In this document: piece by piece, positions 6,863-14,154 of the stretch
Numbering within the stretch: position 1 is the first letter of the stretch
Layout: the number at the start of each line of letters is the position of its first letter
Assembly: GCA_900549855.1 (NCBI GenBank)
Contig: URPS01000024.1
Span: 1-31,161, forward strand
Length of the DNA stretch: 31,161 nucleotides
Direction of reading: 5' to 3'
Origin: an uncultured bacterium
GTDB taxonomy: Bacteria > Cyanobacteriota > Vampirovibrionia > Gastranaerophilales > Gastranaerophilaceae
Notes under the pieces: model-generated
What the model was told of the DNA's origin: nothing
The model's database searches: none
What the model saw: the letters and a program-made list of their open reading frames with translations, nothing else
Program-made: the position numbers and the translations under genes

Positions 6863-7546
6863 ATGAAAATGCTATCTTGCTTTTTGCAATTTATAAAACA
6901 ACATAAAATAATTCAGATTTTTGTTTTTCCGCCATTGTTATTTTTTAGCTTGGGCTATCTTTTGTACTGGCTTGTTGGAGTAATGGCTTATACTCCCAAT
7001 TTTGCCAGATATGTAGCAGTAAATACGGCAGTCTTGTATTTTTTGTATAAACTTATCGCCAAAATAATCAAAGAAAAATACTATTGTTATATCAAAGAAT
7101 TTTGCATAGAATTCTATAAATTTATGCAATATCTCAAACAATTTCATGCAACACATGTTTTTGTAATCCCGCCATTAAGCTTTTTTGTTTTTGGCTATGT
7201 CTTATTGTGGATTTTTTATTTTATTATAATTTGTAAATTTCATCCAGATGGTTCAGAAGCGCTTATAGCCTCACTTCTTTTCTTTTTATTTTTTTATATA
7301 ACCATCTTTTCATTCTTTACAGCTTTATTTATAGAAATACTAATTCTTATAAAACAAGGTATTTATAAAAAGAGAATAAGAGTTGCATCAAACTTTTTAT
7401 TAAATAACAAAATTTATAACATTATGTATGTTTGTTATATTATATGTGTCATTACAATTGCAATTATATTAAAAGTGCAACCAGAATTTGTTATATATCA
7501 AGGTGCTAACATATTTCTTATACCTTTTTATTATATGTATCAATAA
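6863..7546 (+). CDS. Multi-spanning membrane protein with an internal duplication
   Basis: This 227-residue protein is of unknown function. The start is placed at 6863 from the promoter spacing. It contains two similar units: FLQFIKQHKIIQIFVFPPL then GYLLYWLVG (about 6-40), and FMQYLKQFHATHVFVIPPL then GYVLLWIFY (about 88-123). Both have the pattern FV.PPL..F..GY.L.W. Further membrane helices follow at about 133-163, 182-204 and 213-227. The C-terminal NNKIYNIMYVCYI segment resembles the corresponding region of the 934 and 2510 proteins (NNRLYRIFVKTFY, ENKYYKIYVNVFY), so all three may belong to one family. Flanking 46-bp direct repeats suggest that this gene arrived or was duplicated as a unit. 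Confidence 0.7.
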   Translation: MKMLSCFLQFIKQHKIIQIFVFPPLLFFSLGYLLYWLVGVMAYTPNFARYVAVNTAVLYFLYKLIAKIIKEKYYCYIKEFCIEFYKFMQYLKQFHATHVFVIPPLSFFVFGYVLLWIFYFIIICKFHPDGSEALIASLLFFLFFYITIFSFFTALFIEILILIKQGIYKKRIRVASNFLLNNKIYNIMYVCYIICVITIAIILKVQPEFVIYQGANIFLIPFYYMYQ

Positions 7547-7558
7547 GCATACTATTGA

Positions 7559-7663
7559 TTATAGATATTTATCAAAAAGTTCTTGTAATGGTGTATCCGG
7601 ATGAAGTATATCCCAAACTTCTCTAAAAGAAAATTTAATCGGAATGTATAAAACTATACGACA
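7559..7663 (-). pseudogene. Possible C-terminal gene fragment
   Basis: A 34-codon open stretch with no start codon ends at the TAA complementary to 7559-7561. It reads IPIKFSFREVWDILHPDTPL plus a short tail, which looks like real protein rather than random AT-rich translation. Its 5' side is cut by the second 46-bp repeat. I cannot assign a family. It may be the remains of a minus-strand gene disrupted when the 6863 segment inserted. Confidence 0.3.
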
Positions 7664-7706
7664 CTATTTTAAAAACCGACCATACGATTGTAACGATTTG
7701 TTTACA
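7661..7706. repeat. 46-bp direct repeat, copy 2
   Basis: Identical in all 46 bases to 6657-6702, in the same orientation, about 1.0 kb away, with the 6863 gene between the copies. Confidence 0.9.
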
Positions 7707-7770
7707 TTAAAACTTGAGATATAGCGTTTATGCTACTTTAAATAATGGAGCTGGTACAATAACCTTCACA

Positions 7771-7828
7771 ATTAGGGAGGTCGCAGTTGTAAGCAAATCT
7801 ACGCTGAGCTTTACAGATGCGGGTGGGT
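7771..7828. repeat. GC-rich intergenic repeat (B-type element)
   Basis: It runs from attagggaggtcgcagttgt to gatgcgggtgggttt. The same frame of conserved pieces occurs at 13981-14044 and 28866-28926, and its right end matches the A-type elements. It fills part of the 335-bp gap before the alcohol dehydrogenase gene. Confidence 0.8.
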
Positions 7829-7881
7829 TTTAAAAAAACTCATTAATATTGAACAAGCGCTATAAGAATAGGGAGAAAATT

Positions 7882-8847
7882 ATGAAAGCAATTGTGTTTG
7901 ATAACGAATTAAAGTTAGATAAAAATTATCCAAAACCGATTCCACAAGCAGGTGAGGCTCTTATAAAAGTGACTTTAGCTGGAATTTGTAATACAGATGC
8001 AGAAATTACAAAGGGATATATGGGGTACAAAGGTGTTTTAGGGCACGAGTTTGTTGGTGTTGTGGAAGAAATTAATGATGAAGACAAGTCACTATTAGGC
8101 AAACGTGTTGTTGCAGAGATTAGTTATGGCTGCAATGACCCAGAGTGCGAATGGTGTGCAAAAAAGAATTATCGCCATTGTCCAAATCGTCACACATTGG
8201 GAATCTGGAGAAAAGACGGATGCTTTGCTGAATATATGACAATGCCACTTAATGTTCTTTTTGAAGTTCCGGAAAATGTATCGGATGAACAAGCTGTATT
8301 TGTTGAACCTCTCGCTGCAGCTTGTGAAATTACAGAACAATTGCATATTGATTCTATGCAAAAGGTTGTTGTCTTAGGCGATGGCAAATTAGGATTAACA
8401 ACCGCTTTAACATTGAATGCACAAAATTTTGATGTTCTGCTTGTCGGAAAACATCAAAGCAAACTCGATATAGCAGCAGCGCAAGGAGTTCAAACTCAAC
8501 TCTTATCAGAATTCAAGATAGAAAAAAAATATGATGTGGTCGTGGAAGCAACAGGGACTGCGTCAGGATTTGAAACATCTATGGCTTTAACAAAACCGAG
8601 AGGAGTTTTGGTTTTAAAAAGTACTGTGGCAAGTGGAAAAGAATTAAATTTAGCGCCAATTGTAATTGATGAAATTACCGTTCTTGGTTCTCGTTGTGGA
8701 CAATTCCCTCCCGCTCTAAGATTGTTGAAGAATCATAAAATAGATTTCACTCCATTTATTAGCGGTATTTATTCTATTGATGATGCGATTGAGGCGTTTG
8801 AAGCTAATAAATCAAGAGAAAACTTAAAAATATTGATTAAGATGTAG
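7882..8847 (+). CDS. Zinc-dependent alcohol dehydrogenase-like oxidoreductase (MDR family)
   Basis: This is a medium-chain NAD(P)-dependent dehydrogenase of 321 residues, slightly short for the family. Catalytic zinc ligands are visible as Cys36 (GICNTD), His55-Glu56 (LGHEFVG) and a later Glu142 (VEPLAAA). The structural zinc loop has Cys84, Cys89, Cys92 and Cys100 (GCNDPECEWC, then RHC). The Rossmann motif is VVVLGDGKLGL (about 162-172). The start at 7882 is chosen because GGGAG lies just upstream and the MDR fold begins at MKAIVF; an upstream ATG at 7849 gives a non-conserved extension. The substrate cannot be read from the sequence. It is a single gene, closed by a strong bidirectional terminator. 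Confidence 0.88.
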   Translation: MKAIVFDNELKLDKNYPKPIPQAGEALIKVTLAGICNTDAEITKGYMGYKGVLGHEFVGVVEEINDEDKSLLGKRVVAEISYGCNDPECEWCAKKNYRHCPNRHTLGIWRKDGCFAEYMTMPLNVLFEVPENVSDEQAVFVEPLAAACEITEQLHIDSMQKVVVLGDGKLGLTTALTLNAQNFDVLLVGKHQSKLDIAAAQGVQTQLLSEFKIEKKYDVVVEATGTASGFETSMALTKPRGVLVLKSTVASGKELNLAPIVIDEITVLGSRCGQFPPALRLLKNHKIDFTPFISGIYSIDDAIEAFEANKSRENLKILIKM

Positions 8848-8877
8848 TTAGTTAAAGATATAAAAACATATAAAAAA

Positions 8878-8905
8878 GGCGAATCTCACGAGATTCGCCT
8901 TTTTT
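8878..8905. terminator. Bidirectional rho-independent terminator
   Basis: GGCGAATCTC (8878-8887) and GAGATTCGCC (8890-8899) form a 10-bp perfect stem, flanked by six A on the left and six T on the right. It therefore serves both the dehydrogenase gene (+) and the convergent HEAT-repeat gene (-), 30 bp from the first stop and 17 bp from the second. Confidence 0.92.
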
Positions 8906-8921
8906 AATAAAATTCTAGTTA

Positions 8922-9782
8922 CTAAACTGAAGTACCAGCAGGTTTCTTTTGTTGAGTAGCTCCAGGGATAGCTTGCCAATTAGCAGCCATAATCTTTTTG
9001 AAAGATTTAAGTGCTGTATCTTCAAGTTCGCCTAATTCTTCAGCTTCCATAATCAATTCTCTTAATGGAAGAAGAGCTCTTTGGTCACGTAGAACTCCTA
9101 ATGCAGCAGCCGCACCAGCTCTTACCAAGTCGTTTTCAGAACGGTTTTTCATAACATCAATTAGAGCAGGAACTGCCTTTTTATCATTCAATTTACCTAA
9201 AGAAGTTACAGCATAAATTCTAACGTTAACCCATTCGTCATATAACATATTGATAATCTTATCAACACATTTTTTATTACCGATTTCGCCCAATGCTCTT
9301 GTCGCATCACATCTAACGTTAACTTTTTCATGGTCTAAAGAATTCATTAAAGCATCTGTTGCAACATCACCAATTTCAATTAGCGCATCTGTTGCAGTAA
9401 TACAAACTTGTGAATTTTCATCATTAAGAGCTTCAACAAGTGGTTCTACTACAATTTTACCACCCAAACGACCTAATGCACGAGCTGCACGAACTCTTAC
9501 ATCGACGTTTCTATCTTCTCTTAAAGATTCAATTAAATGCTCGGTAGCCTTTGAATCACCCAATTCGCCTAATGCACGAGCTGCATATAAACGAACAGAA
9601 CCGTTTTTATCATTTTTCAAAACATCAATTAACGGTTCAACAGCTTTTGAATCACCCATCTCGCCTAAAACACGAGCTGCGTTATATCTAACTTTTTCAG
9701 AACTTGATGTCATCAAATCATTGATTAGTTCTTGGAAAGTTTTTTTGACTTGTTTCTTTTTGCTGTTTACTGTAATTGCCAT
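8922..9782 (-). CDS. HEAT-repeat (PBS lyase-like) scaffold protein
   Basis: The 286-residue protein is almost entirely helical repeats. Seven PBS-lyase/HEAT units of about 31 residues are visible, with cores near residues 31-55, 63-87, 95-119, 126-149, 156-180, 187-211 and 220-244. Each follows VR..AA.ALG.LGD..A...L...L. In photosynthetic cyanobacteria such repeats occur in phycobilisome lyases, but they are also general protein-protein scaffolds, and no phycobilisome genes occur here. A GGAGG site lies 8 nt before the ATG. The C-terminus (TQQKKPAGTSV) is disordered. Its partner is unknown; the neighbouring kinase and flagellar genes are only positional hints. Confidence 0.9.
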   Translation of the reverse strand: MAITVNSKKKQVKKTFQELINDLMTSSSEKVRYNAARVLGEMGDSKAVEPLIDVLKNDKNGSVRLYAARALGELGDSKATEHLIESLREDRNVDVRVRAARALGRLGGKIVVEPLVEALNDENSQVCITATDALIEIGDVATDALMNSLDHEKVNVRCDATRALGEIGNKKCVDKIINMLYDEWVNVRIYAVTSLGKLNDKKAVPALIDVMKNRSENDLVRAGAAAALGVLRDQRALLPLRELIMEAEELGELEDTALKSFKKIMAANWQAIPGATQQKKPAGTSV

Positions 9783-10078
9783 ACACGTTACCTCCGATAT
9801 GCAAACATAAATAATAATCTTCTACACAGTAATATAAAGTTTTTTAGTTTTTCGAAATTGCCTTTATCTTTTTGATTGTTAAATTTTTGTTACATTCCCT
9901 AAATTTTATTTAGGGTAAAATTTACACTTAATCTCGGTAGTATTAATATACCATATTTTTACATTTTTAGAACCGGTCTGCCAGATTTTTTTACAAAAGT
10001 TAATTATAATTATAATTGTGATAATCTTATAAGTTAGTTATATCCTACAAAACGCTGGTTTACAAATCTTAACTATTA
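9783..10078. other. Intergenic region upstream of the HEAT-repeat gene
   Basis: The region is AT-rich with no gene. It holds an inverted repeat, CCCTAAA (9897-9903) and TTTAGGG (9909-9915), without a T-run, possibly an operator or 5'-leader hairpin of the HEAT gene. A TATATT-like -10 (complement of about 9829-9836) could be the HEAT promoter. Nothing else is clear. Confidence 0.4.
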
Positions 10079-11728
10079 CTACTTACTAGGGATAGTAATA
10101 GTAAATTCGCTACCTTCGTTTAATTTTGTTTTTACTGAAATATTTCCATTGTGTTTTTCAATAATTTTTTGAGATATAGCAAGACCTAAACCTGTTCCGA
10201 CTCCGACACCTTTTGTAGTATAACCTGCAAAAAATATTTTATCGGGTTCTTTTATCCCGCAGCCATTATCTTTTATTTTCACGATTAAATTACTATTTTC
10301 ATATTTTGTGTCAATAGTTATGATTCCTGTATCTTTTATGGCATGCGTTGCGTTTACAAGAATGTTCATAAATACTTGGTTAAGCATGTTTGGATAACAC
10401 TTGATTGGTGGAAGTTTTGAATAATTCTTAACGATTTCAATTCTATTTTTTGTTTCATGCCTGATTAAATCTAGGGTTAAATCAATCTCTTTATTTATGT
10501 CGGCTTCTTGTAATTCAGCTTCATCAAGCCTTACAAATTTTCTTAAAGATATTACAAGCCGGTTTATTCTCGCAATTGCTTCTGTATCAATTTCGTTAAC
10601 TTCTTGCAAAAGTTCTGCAATTTCGTTATCTTCGATTTGAGCAATTAACTTTTTAGTGATTTCATTATTTGATTTAATCGAAGCAACCGGAGTATTTATT
10701 TCGTGTGCCACTCCGGCTACCAGTTGACCTAAGGAAGCCATTTTTTCGGAATTAATTAGTTTTAATTGTGTATCTTTCAATTCTTCCAATGTTTTAGTTA
10801 AATCTTTAACCATTTTGGCATTTTTTTTGTATAATTCTGATTGAATTATGGCATTTCCAAGTTGTGTTGATACTCCATTTAAGACTTCCAGAGTGTCGTC
10901 CAATTTTGTTTTTTGTTTTGTAGATAAAACGATTATTCCTAATAATTTATTGAGATGATAAATTGGGACGATTATTCTTTGTACAAGTTCTTTGAAAGGC
11001 TTAGCTTCTTTGTATTCTTTCATACAAGTAACACAATTTACTTTCCCTTTTTTAATATAATTGTACGCTTCTTTTTCAAAAGAAATTTCTATATTTTTAT
11101 CTTTCGAATTTAAAGCTTCTACAATTTTAAAATTTTGACCGTTTTCAGAAGTTGCATAGTATCCTCTAAAAGCTCCAAACATTTGTGAAAGTTCTTCTAA
11201 TGCAGATTTCAAAATTACGGAAGTATCAATAGATTCTCTTATAATATTAGAAATATTGTTTAACAAAAGAAGTTTCATAGCTTGCGATTGTGCTTGTAAT
11301 TTGATTTTAGAAAGATTTTTGTTGTCACCTTCCAAAATATTAACTTTTTTTTGTAAATTTTGATTTTTTTGAGTAATTGTATCAAGCTTTGTTTTTGCTG
11401 TAACATCAGTGAGAACAATCATATGATATTTTCCTTTTTGTGTAGCATTCATATCATAGTAATATAGATCATTGCTGAATGTTTGATAAGTTATGTAAGC
11501 AGAAAAATCCTCTTTAGAAGCTAAAGCTTGTGAAATAGGGGAGTGTACGGTTACATCGTTACTAACAAGAGCGCAAACATTGTAATTCAATTTGTGTGAA
11601 AATTTTTCAAGAGTTTTGAAATCCGGAAAAATTCTTCTAAAAACGTTGTTTCTAAAAACAACATCTTTATTATCATTTATGATAATAACAGCACTATTGA
11701 ATTTATTAAATAAATCAAATTTCCCCAT
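10079..11728 (-). CDS. Cytoplasmic sensor histidine kinase (PAS-GAF-HisKA-HATPase)
   Basis: This is a 549-residue two-component sensor without membrane helices, so it senses a cytoplasmic or diffusible signal. A PAS-like domain covers about 1-112 and a coiled coil about 113-150. A GAF domain follows at about 160-295, with Cys232 and Cys235 in NCVTCMKE. A second coiled coil spans about 296-330. In HisKA the phosphorylated His is His342 in LGQLVAGVAHEINTPVASI. The HATPase domain shows an N box (NILVNATHA, Asn459), a G1 box (DNGCGI, 487-492) and a G2 box (GVGTGLGLA). The LVAGVAHEINTP signature is common in cyanobacterial and delta-proteobacterial kinases. No response regulator is adjacent. It is divergent from fliL, which suggests but does not prove a link to motility. 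Confidence 0.92.
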   Translation of the reverse strand: MGKFDLFNKFNSAVIIINDNKDVVFRNNVFRRIFPDFKTLEKFSHKLNYNVCALVSNDVTVHSPISQALASKEDFSAYITYQTFSNDLYYYDMNATQKGKYHMIVLTDVTAKTKLDTITQKNQNLQKKVNILEGDNKNLSKIKLQAQSQAMKLLLLNNISNIIRESIDTSVILKSALEELSQMFGAFRGYYATSENGQNFKIVEALNSKDKNIEISFEKEAYNYIKKGKVNCVTCMKEYKEAKPFKELVQRIIVPIYHLNKLLGIIVLSTKQKTKLDDTLEVLNGVSTQLGNAIIQSELYKKNAKMVKDLTKTLEELKDTQLKLINSEKMASLGQLVAGVAHEINTPVASIKSNNEITKKLIAQIEDNEIAELLQEVNEIDTEAIARINRLVISLRKFVRLDEAELQEADINKEIDLTLDLIRHETKNRIEIVKNYSKLPPIKCYPNMLNQVFMNILVNATHAIKDTGIITIDTKYENSNLIVKIKDNGCGIKEPDKIFFAGYTTKGVGVGTGLGLAISQKIIEKHNGNISVKTKLNEGSEFTITIPSK

Positions 11729-11829
11729 AACAATATTATATATATAATAAAGAATGGTGGCAACCGTTATTCACATTGAAAATAATAGTGTGCTATAATA
11801 AAATTGCGTACATAAATTACACTTAATAT

Positions 11830-11873
11830 CCACCAAATAATGGTGGTAAATACGTTATTAAACCTGATATAAT
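11830..11873 (+). promoter_or_regulatory. fliLMN promoter with upstream inverted repeat
   Basis: Extended -10 TGa-TATAAT (11865-11873) lies 30 bp before the fliL start, leaving room for a leader with GGAG. There is no good -35. An inverted repeat, CCACCA (11830-11835) and TGGTGG (11841-11846), sits where an activator or repressor could bind. A related aatggtgg occurs near 11752 by the kinase start. Confidence 0.5.
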
Positions 11874-11902
11874 GACAATATGTAATAAAAATGGAGAATA
11901 GT

Positions 11903-12511
11903 ATGGCTGAAAACGATAAGGCTGGAGAAAATAAACAACAAGATTTAACTAAATTTTTAATAATGACGATTGCATCTATTGTTATTATGTTTATTGTATT
12001 TGCTGGTGTAAATTATGTAGTAATGGAAAACTTGATTACGCAAAAAATAAGTACAATAAATACTTCTCAAGAAGAAATTGATGAAAGTGGCGATGAAGAT
12101 GAAGTGCAAAAAGGTATCATTGTTGATTTAGGAGATTTTATTCTAAATTTGTGCGATGAAAGCCAGAAAAAGTATTTGAAAGTTAATGTTGCGATAGAAG
12201 TTTCTAAAAAAGATACAGATTTTCCAGAGGTTGATGAGAAAGCTGCTAAAAGCGGCGGACATGGTGGTCATGGTGAAGCAGCGGTGCCTGCAGCAGATCC
12301 GATGGAAGCTATTCAGAATGAAATGAACCAGTATAAACCTGCAATTAGAGATGCTGTTATTACAAATCTTTCTAGTAAAACTTCTGCTGAATTAGCTACT
12401 GCTGCCGGTAAAGAATTAGCGAAGGAACAAATTACTAATGATATCAATTCTATTCTGGGTGGTGAAAGAGAAGTGCTAAGAGTAAGTTTTGGACAATTTA
12501 TTATTCAATAG
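11903..12511 (+). CDS. fliL: Flagellar basal body-associated protein FliL
   Basis: FliL is a single-pass membrane protein beside the stator that tunes flagellar torque. The 202-residue product has a charged cytoplasmic N-terminus, one membrane helix (about 17-43), an acidic linker, then the periplasmic FliL domain. That domain opens at GIIVDLGDFILNL and ends with the typical EVLRVSFGQFIIQ. A His/Gly-rich insert (SGGHGGHGEAAVPAADP, about 116-132) lies inside the domain and is unusual. The start at 11903 is chosen because GGAG lies 7 nt upstream, while the ATG at 11891 has no site. It is the first gene of fliL-fliM-fliN, 7 bp before fliM. Confidence 0.9.
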   Translation: MAENDKAGENKQQDLTKFLIMTIASIVIMFIVFAGVNYVVMENLITQKISTINTSQEEIDESGDEDEVQKGIIVDLGDFILNLCDESQKKYLKVNVAIEVSKKDTDFPEVDEKAAKSGGHGGHGEAAVPAADPMEAIQNEMNQYKPAIRDAVITNLSSKTSAELATAAGKELAKEQITNDINSILGGEREVLRVSFGQFIIQ

Positions 12512-12518
12512 GGTATAG

Positions 12519-13499
12519 ATGACAAATATAAAAGACACAAATTCATCAGATATAGACGTTTTTGAAGAAGATTTTTCGGATTCTGAACATAAGAGTTATA
12601 AACTTTATAACTTTAGACGTCCTGACAAATTTTCAAAAGACAATTTAAGAGCCTTGAGAGATATTCATAGAGAATTCTCTAAGGCGATATCGCTTGTTTT
12701 GAGCGGCTATTTGAGAATGCGTGTTGAAATAGAAATCGTGTCTGTTGATCAGTTGACCTATGAAGAATTTGTTCGTTCTATGCCATCTCCAATAAGTGTT
12801 GGTGTGTTTGAATTTGAACCACTTACTGGACAGATTCTTTTGGGTATAAGCTTTGAAGTTATTTCTTGTATCGTAAACAGAATGTTAGGCGGTGTTGGAA
12901 ATATTGAGGCTCAAACTCGTGAACTTACGGATATAGAAAAAGCGTTAGCAAAGAAAATTATAAATATTATAATTAAATCCTTAGAAGATTCTTGGAATGC
13001 TATTATTCCGGTAACAGGTAAATTTATTAGTCTTGACGATAATTATCAATCCATTCAAGTTGCAACTGCCGGAGAAATTGTAGCTTTGTTGACTTTTGAG
13101 GTTCAAATTTCCGGCAAACATTTTGGTTTGTTTAGCCTGTGTTTCCCATATCCGGTATTAGAAACAGTTTTAGGACACTTGAGCACTCAACATATTTTTC
13201 AAACAAAAGGCTTAGTTGCTTCTAATGATGAAAGATTGAAGATGATTTCCAAATTGAATACTTCAAATGTGGATTTAAGAGTGCAATTTGGACAATGTAA
13301 TATAACATTGGATGACTTTTTGCAATTGTCAGAAGGTGATATTATTAAACTTGATAATAAAGTTTCTGACGATTTGATTGTTAAAGTAAATGGCGAAAAG
13401 AAATTCTTTGCCAGACCGGGGACAATGAAGGATAAAATTTGTGTTAAAATAACAGATGTGTATGACGAGATGCACGAATTGCTTAGAAATTATTTTTAG
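12519..13499 (+). CDS. fliM: Flagellar motor switch protein FliM
   Basis: FliM is part of the C-ring that sets rotation direction. The 326-residue length is normal. The middle domain shows FRRPDKFSKDNLRALRDIHREF (about 28-49), the SMPSPISVGVFEFEPLTGQILLGISF block and an NRMLGGVG turn (about 120-127). The C-terminal SpoA domain carries LRVQFGQCNITLDDFLQLSEGDII. The CheY-binding peptide normally found at the N-terminus (LSQ.EID.LL) is not clear; only a degenerate SSDIDVFEED is present. The gene follows fliL by 7 bp and precedes fliN by 12 bp. Confidence 0.93.
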   Translation: MTNIKDTNSSDIDVFEEDFSDSEHKSYKLYNFRRPDKFSKDNLRALRDIHREFSKAISLVLSGYLRMRVEIEIVSVDQLTYEEFVRSMPSPISVGVFEFEPLTGQILLGISFEVISCIVNRMLGGVGNIEAQTRELTDIEKALAKKIINIIIKSLEDSWNAIIPVTGKFISLDDNYQSIQVATAGEIVALLTFEVQISGKHFGLFSLCFPYPVLETVLGHLSTQHIFQTKGLVASNDERLKMISKLNTSNVDLRVQFGQCNITLDDFLQLSEGDIIKLDNKVSDDLIVKVNGEKKFFARPGTMKDKICVKITDVYDEMHELLRNYF

Positions 13500-13511
13500 A
13501 GAGGTTTATAA

Positions 13512-13976
13512 ATGTTGGATGATGATAATATTATAAGCGGCGGTGCCGGTGAACATAGTGAAGCTGATATGCAAGAGCATGATTTTACAGCTCAACAAGG
13601 AGAAAATGTTCCGGAAGCTGAAAAAACTGTTACAGTTCAGCCGGTGCAATTTGCATCTTTTGAAGATTTAGACCAAATACAAGGTCCGGCTAATCAAAAC
13701 TTAAATATTCTTTTGGACGTAAAACTTCAATTGACAGTAGAACTTGGTAAAACAGAATTACCAATTAAAAAAGTTTTGGAATTAACTAAAGGGTCTATTG
13801 TTACTCTTAATAAAGCGGCAGGTGAACCTGTTGAATTGTATGCAAATGGAAAATTAATTGCATATGGTGAAGTTGTTGTTATAGAAGATAATTTTGGTTT
13901 GAGAATTACTCATATTACAGACCCTGCAAGACGTTTGAATACAATCAGCGCTAATGCTAACAAAGAAGAGGGTTAG
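13512..13976 (+). CDS. fliN: Flagellar motor switch protein FliN
   Basis: FliN is the lower C-ring component and export-apparatus docking site. The 154-residue protein has a disordered acidic N-terminus (about 1-60). The SpoA domain follows: LNILLDVKLQLTVELGKTEL, IKKVLELTKGSIVTL, then the LYANGKLIAYGEVVVIEDNFGLRI hairpin typical of FliN. The start is preceded by AGAGAGG. It is the last gene of fliLMN; a B-type repeat element follows directly. Confidence 0.93.
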   Translation: MLDDDNIISGGAGEHSEADMQEHDFTAQQGENVPEAEKTVTVQPVQFASFEDLDQIQGPANQNLNILLDVKLQLTVELGKTELPIKKVLELTKGSIVTLNKAAGEPVELYANGKLIAYGEVVVIEDNFGLRITHITDPARRLNTISANANKEEG

Positions 13977-13980
13977 TAAC

Positions 13981-14044
13981 TCTCCGCCTTTGTTAGAGAG
14001 GTCGCAGTTGTTCAAACGATAGTGAGTTACAAATACTGGTGGGT
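13981..14044. repeat. GC-rich intergenic repeat (B-type element)
   Basis: The element runs from tctccgcctttgttagagag through gaggtcgcagttgtt to ctggtgggtatt and matches 7771-7828 and 28866-28926 over the gaggtcgcagt core and the ggtgggt end. It lies right after fliN and may act in transcript 3'-end formation. Confidence 0.75.
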
Positions 14045-14073
14045 ATTGCTAAATATTAATTAATCAACCAATC

Positions 14074-14125
14074 TTGACTTGACCTTATATTTAAAGTATC
14101 TTTGAAAGTGTGCTTTTGCACACTT
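14074..14125 (+). promoter_or_regulatory. yidC promoter and 5'-leader hairpin
   Basis: TTGACT (14074-14079), a 17-bp spacer and TATCTT (14097-14102) predict a start near 14109. A perfect 8-bp hairpin, AAGTGTGC (14106-14113) and GCACACTT (14118-14125) around a TTTT loop, would sit at the very 5' end of the mRNA. There is no T-run behind it, so it is more likely a stabilising or regulatory hairpin than a terminator. Confidence 0.5.
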
Positions 14126-14154
14126 AATTAGAGTAGACTATTAGGGAAGAGAAT

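Noticed and set aside
6657..7706. 46-bp direct repeats as phage attachment sites
   Set aside because: No integrase or tRNA is nearby, and the portal/MuF genes lie outside the bracketed segment.
9250..9810. Long plus-strand open frame (186 codons) opposite the HEAT-repeat gene
   Set aside because: It is a shadow of the repeated HEAT codons on the other strand. It has no ribosome-binding site and a low-complexity Ser/Ala/Pro-rich translation.
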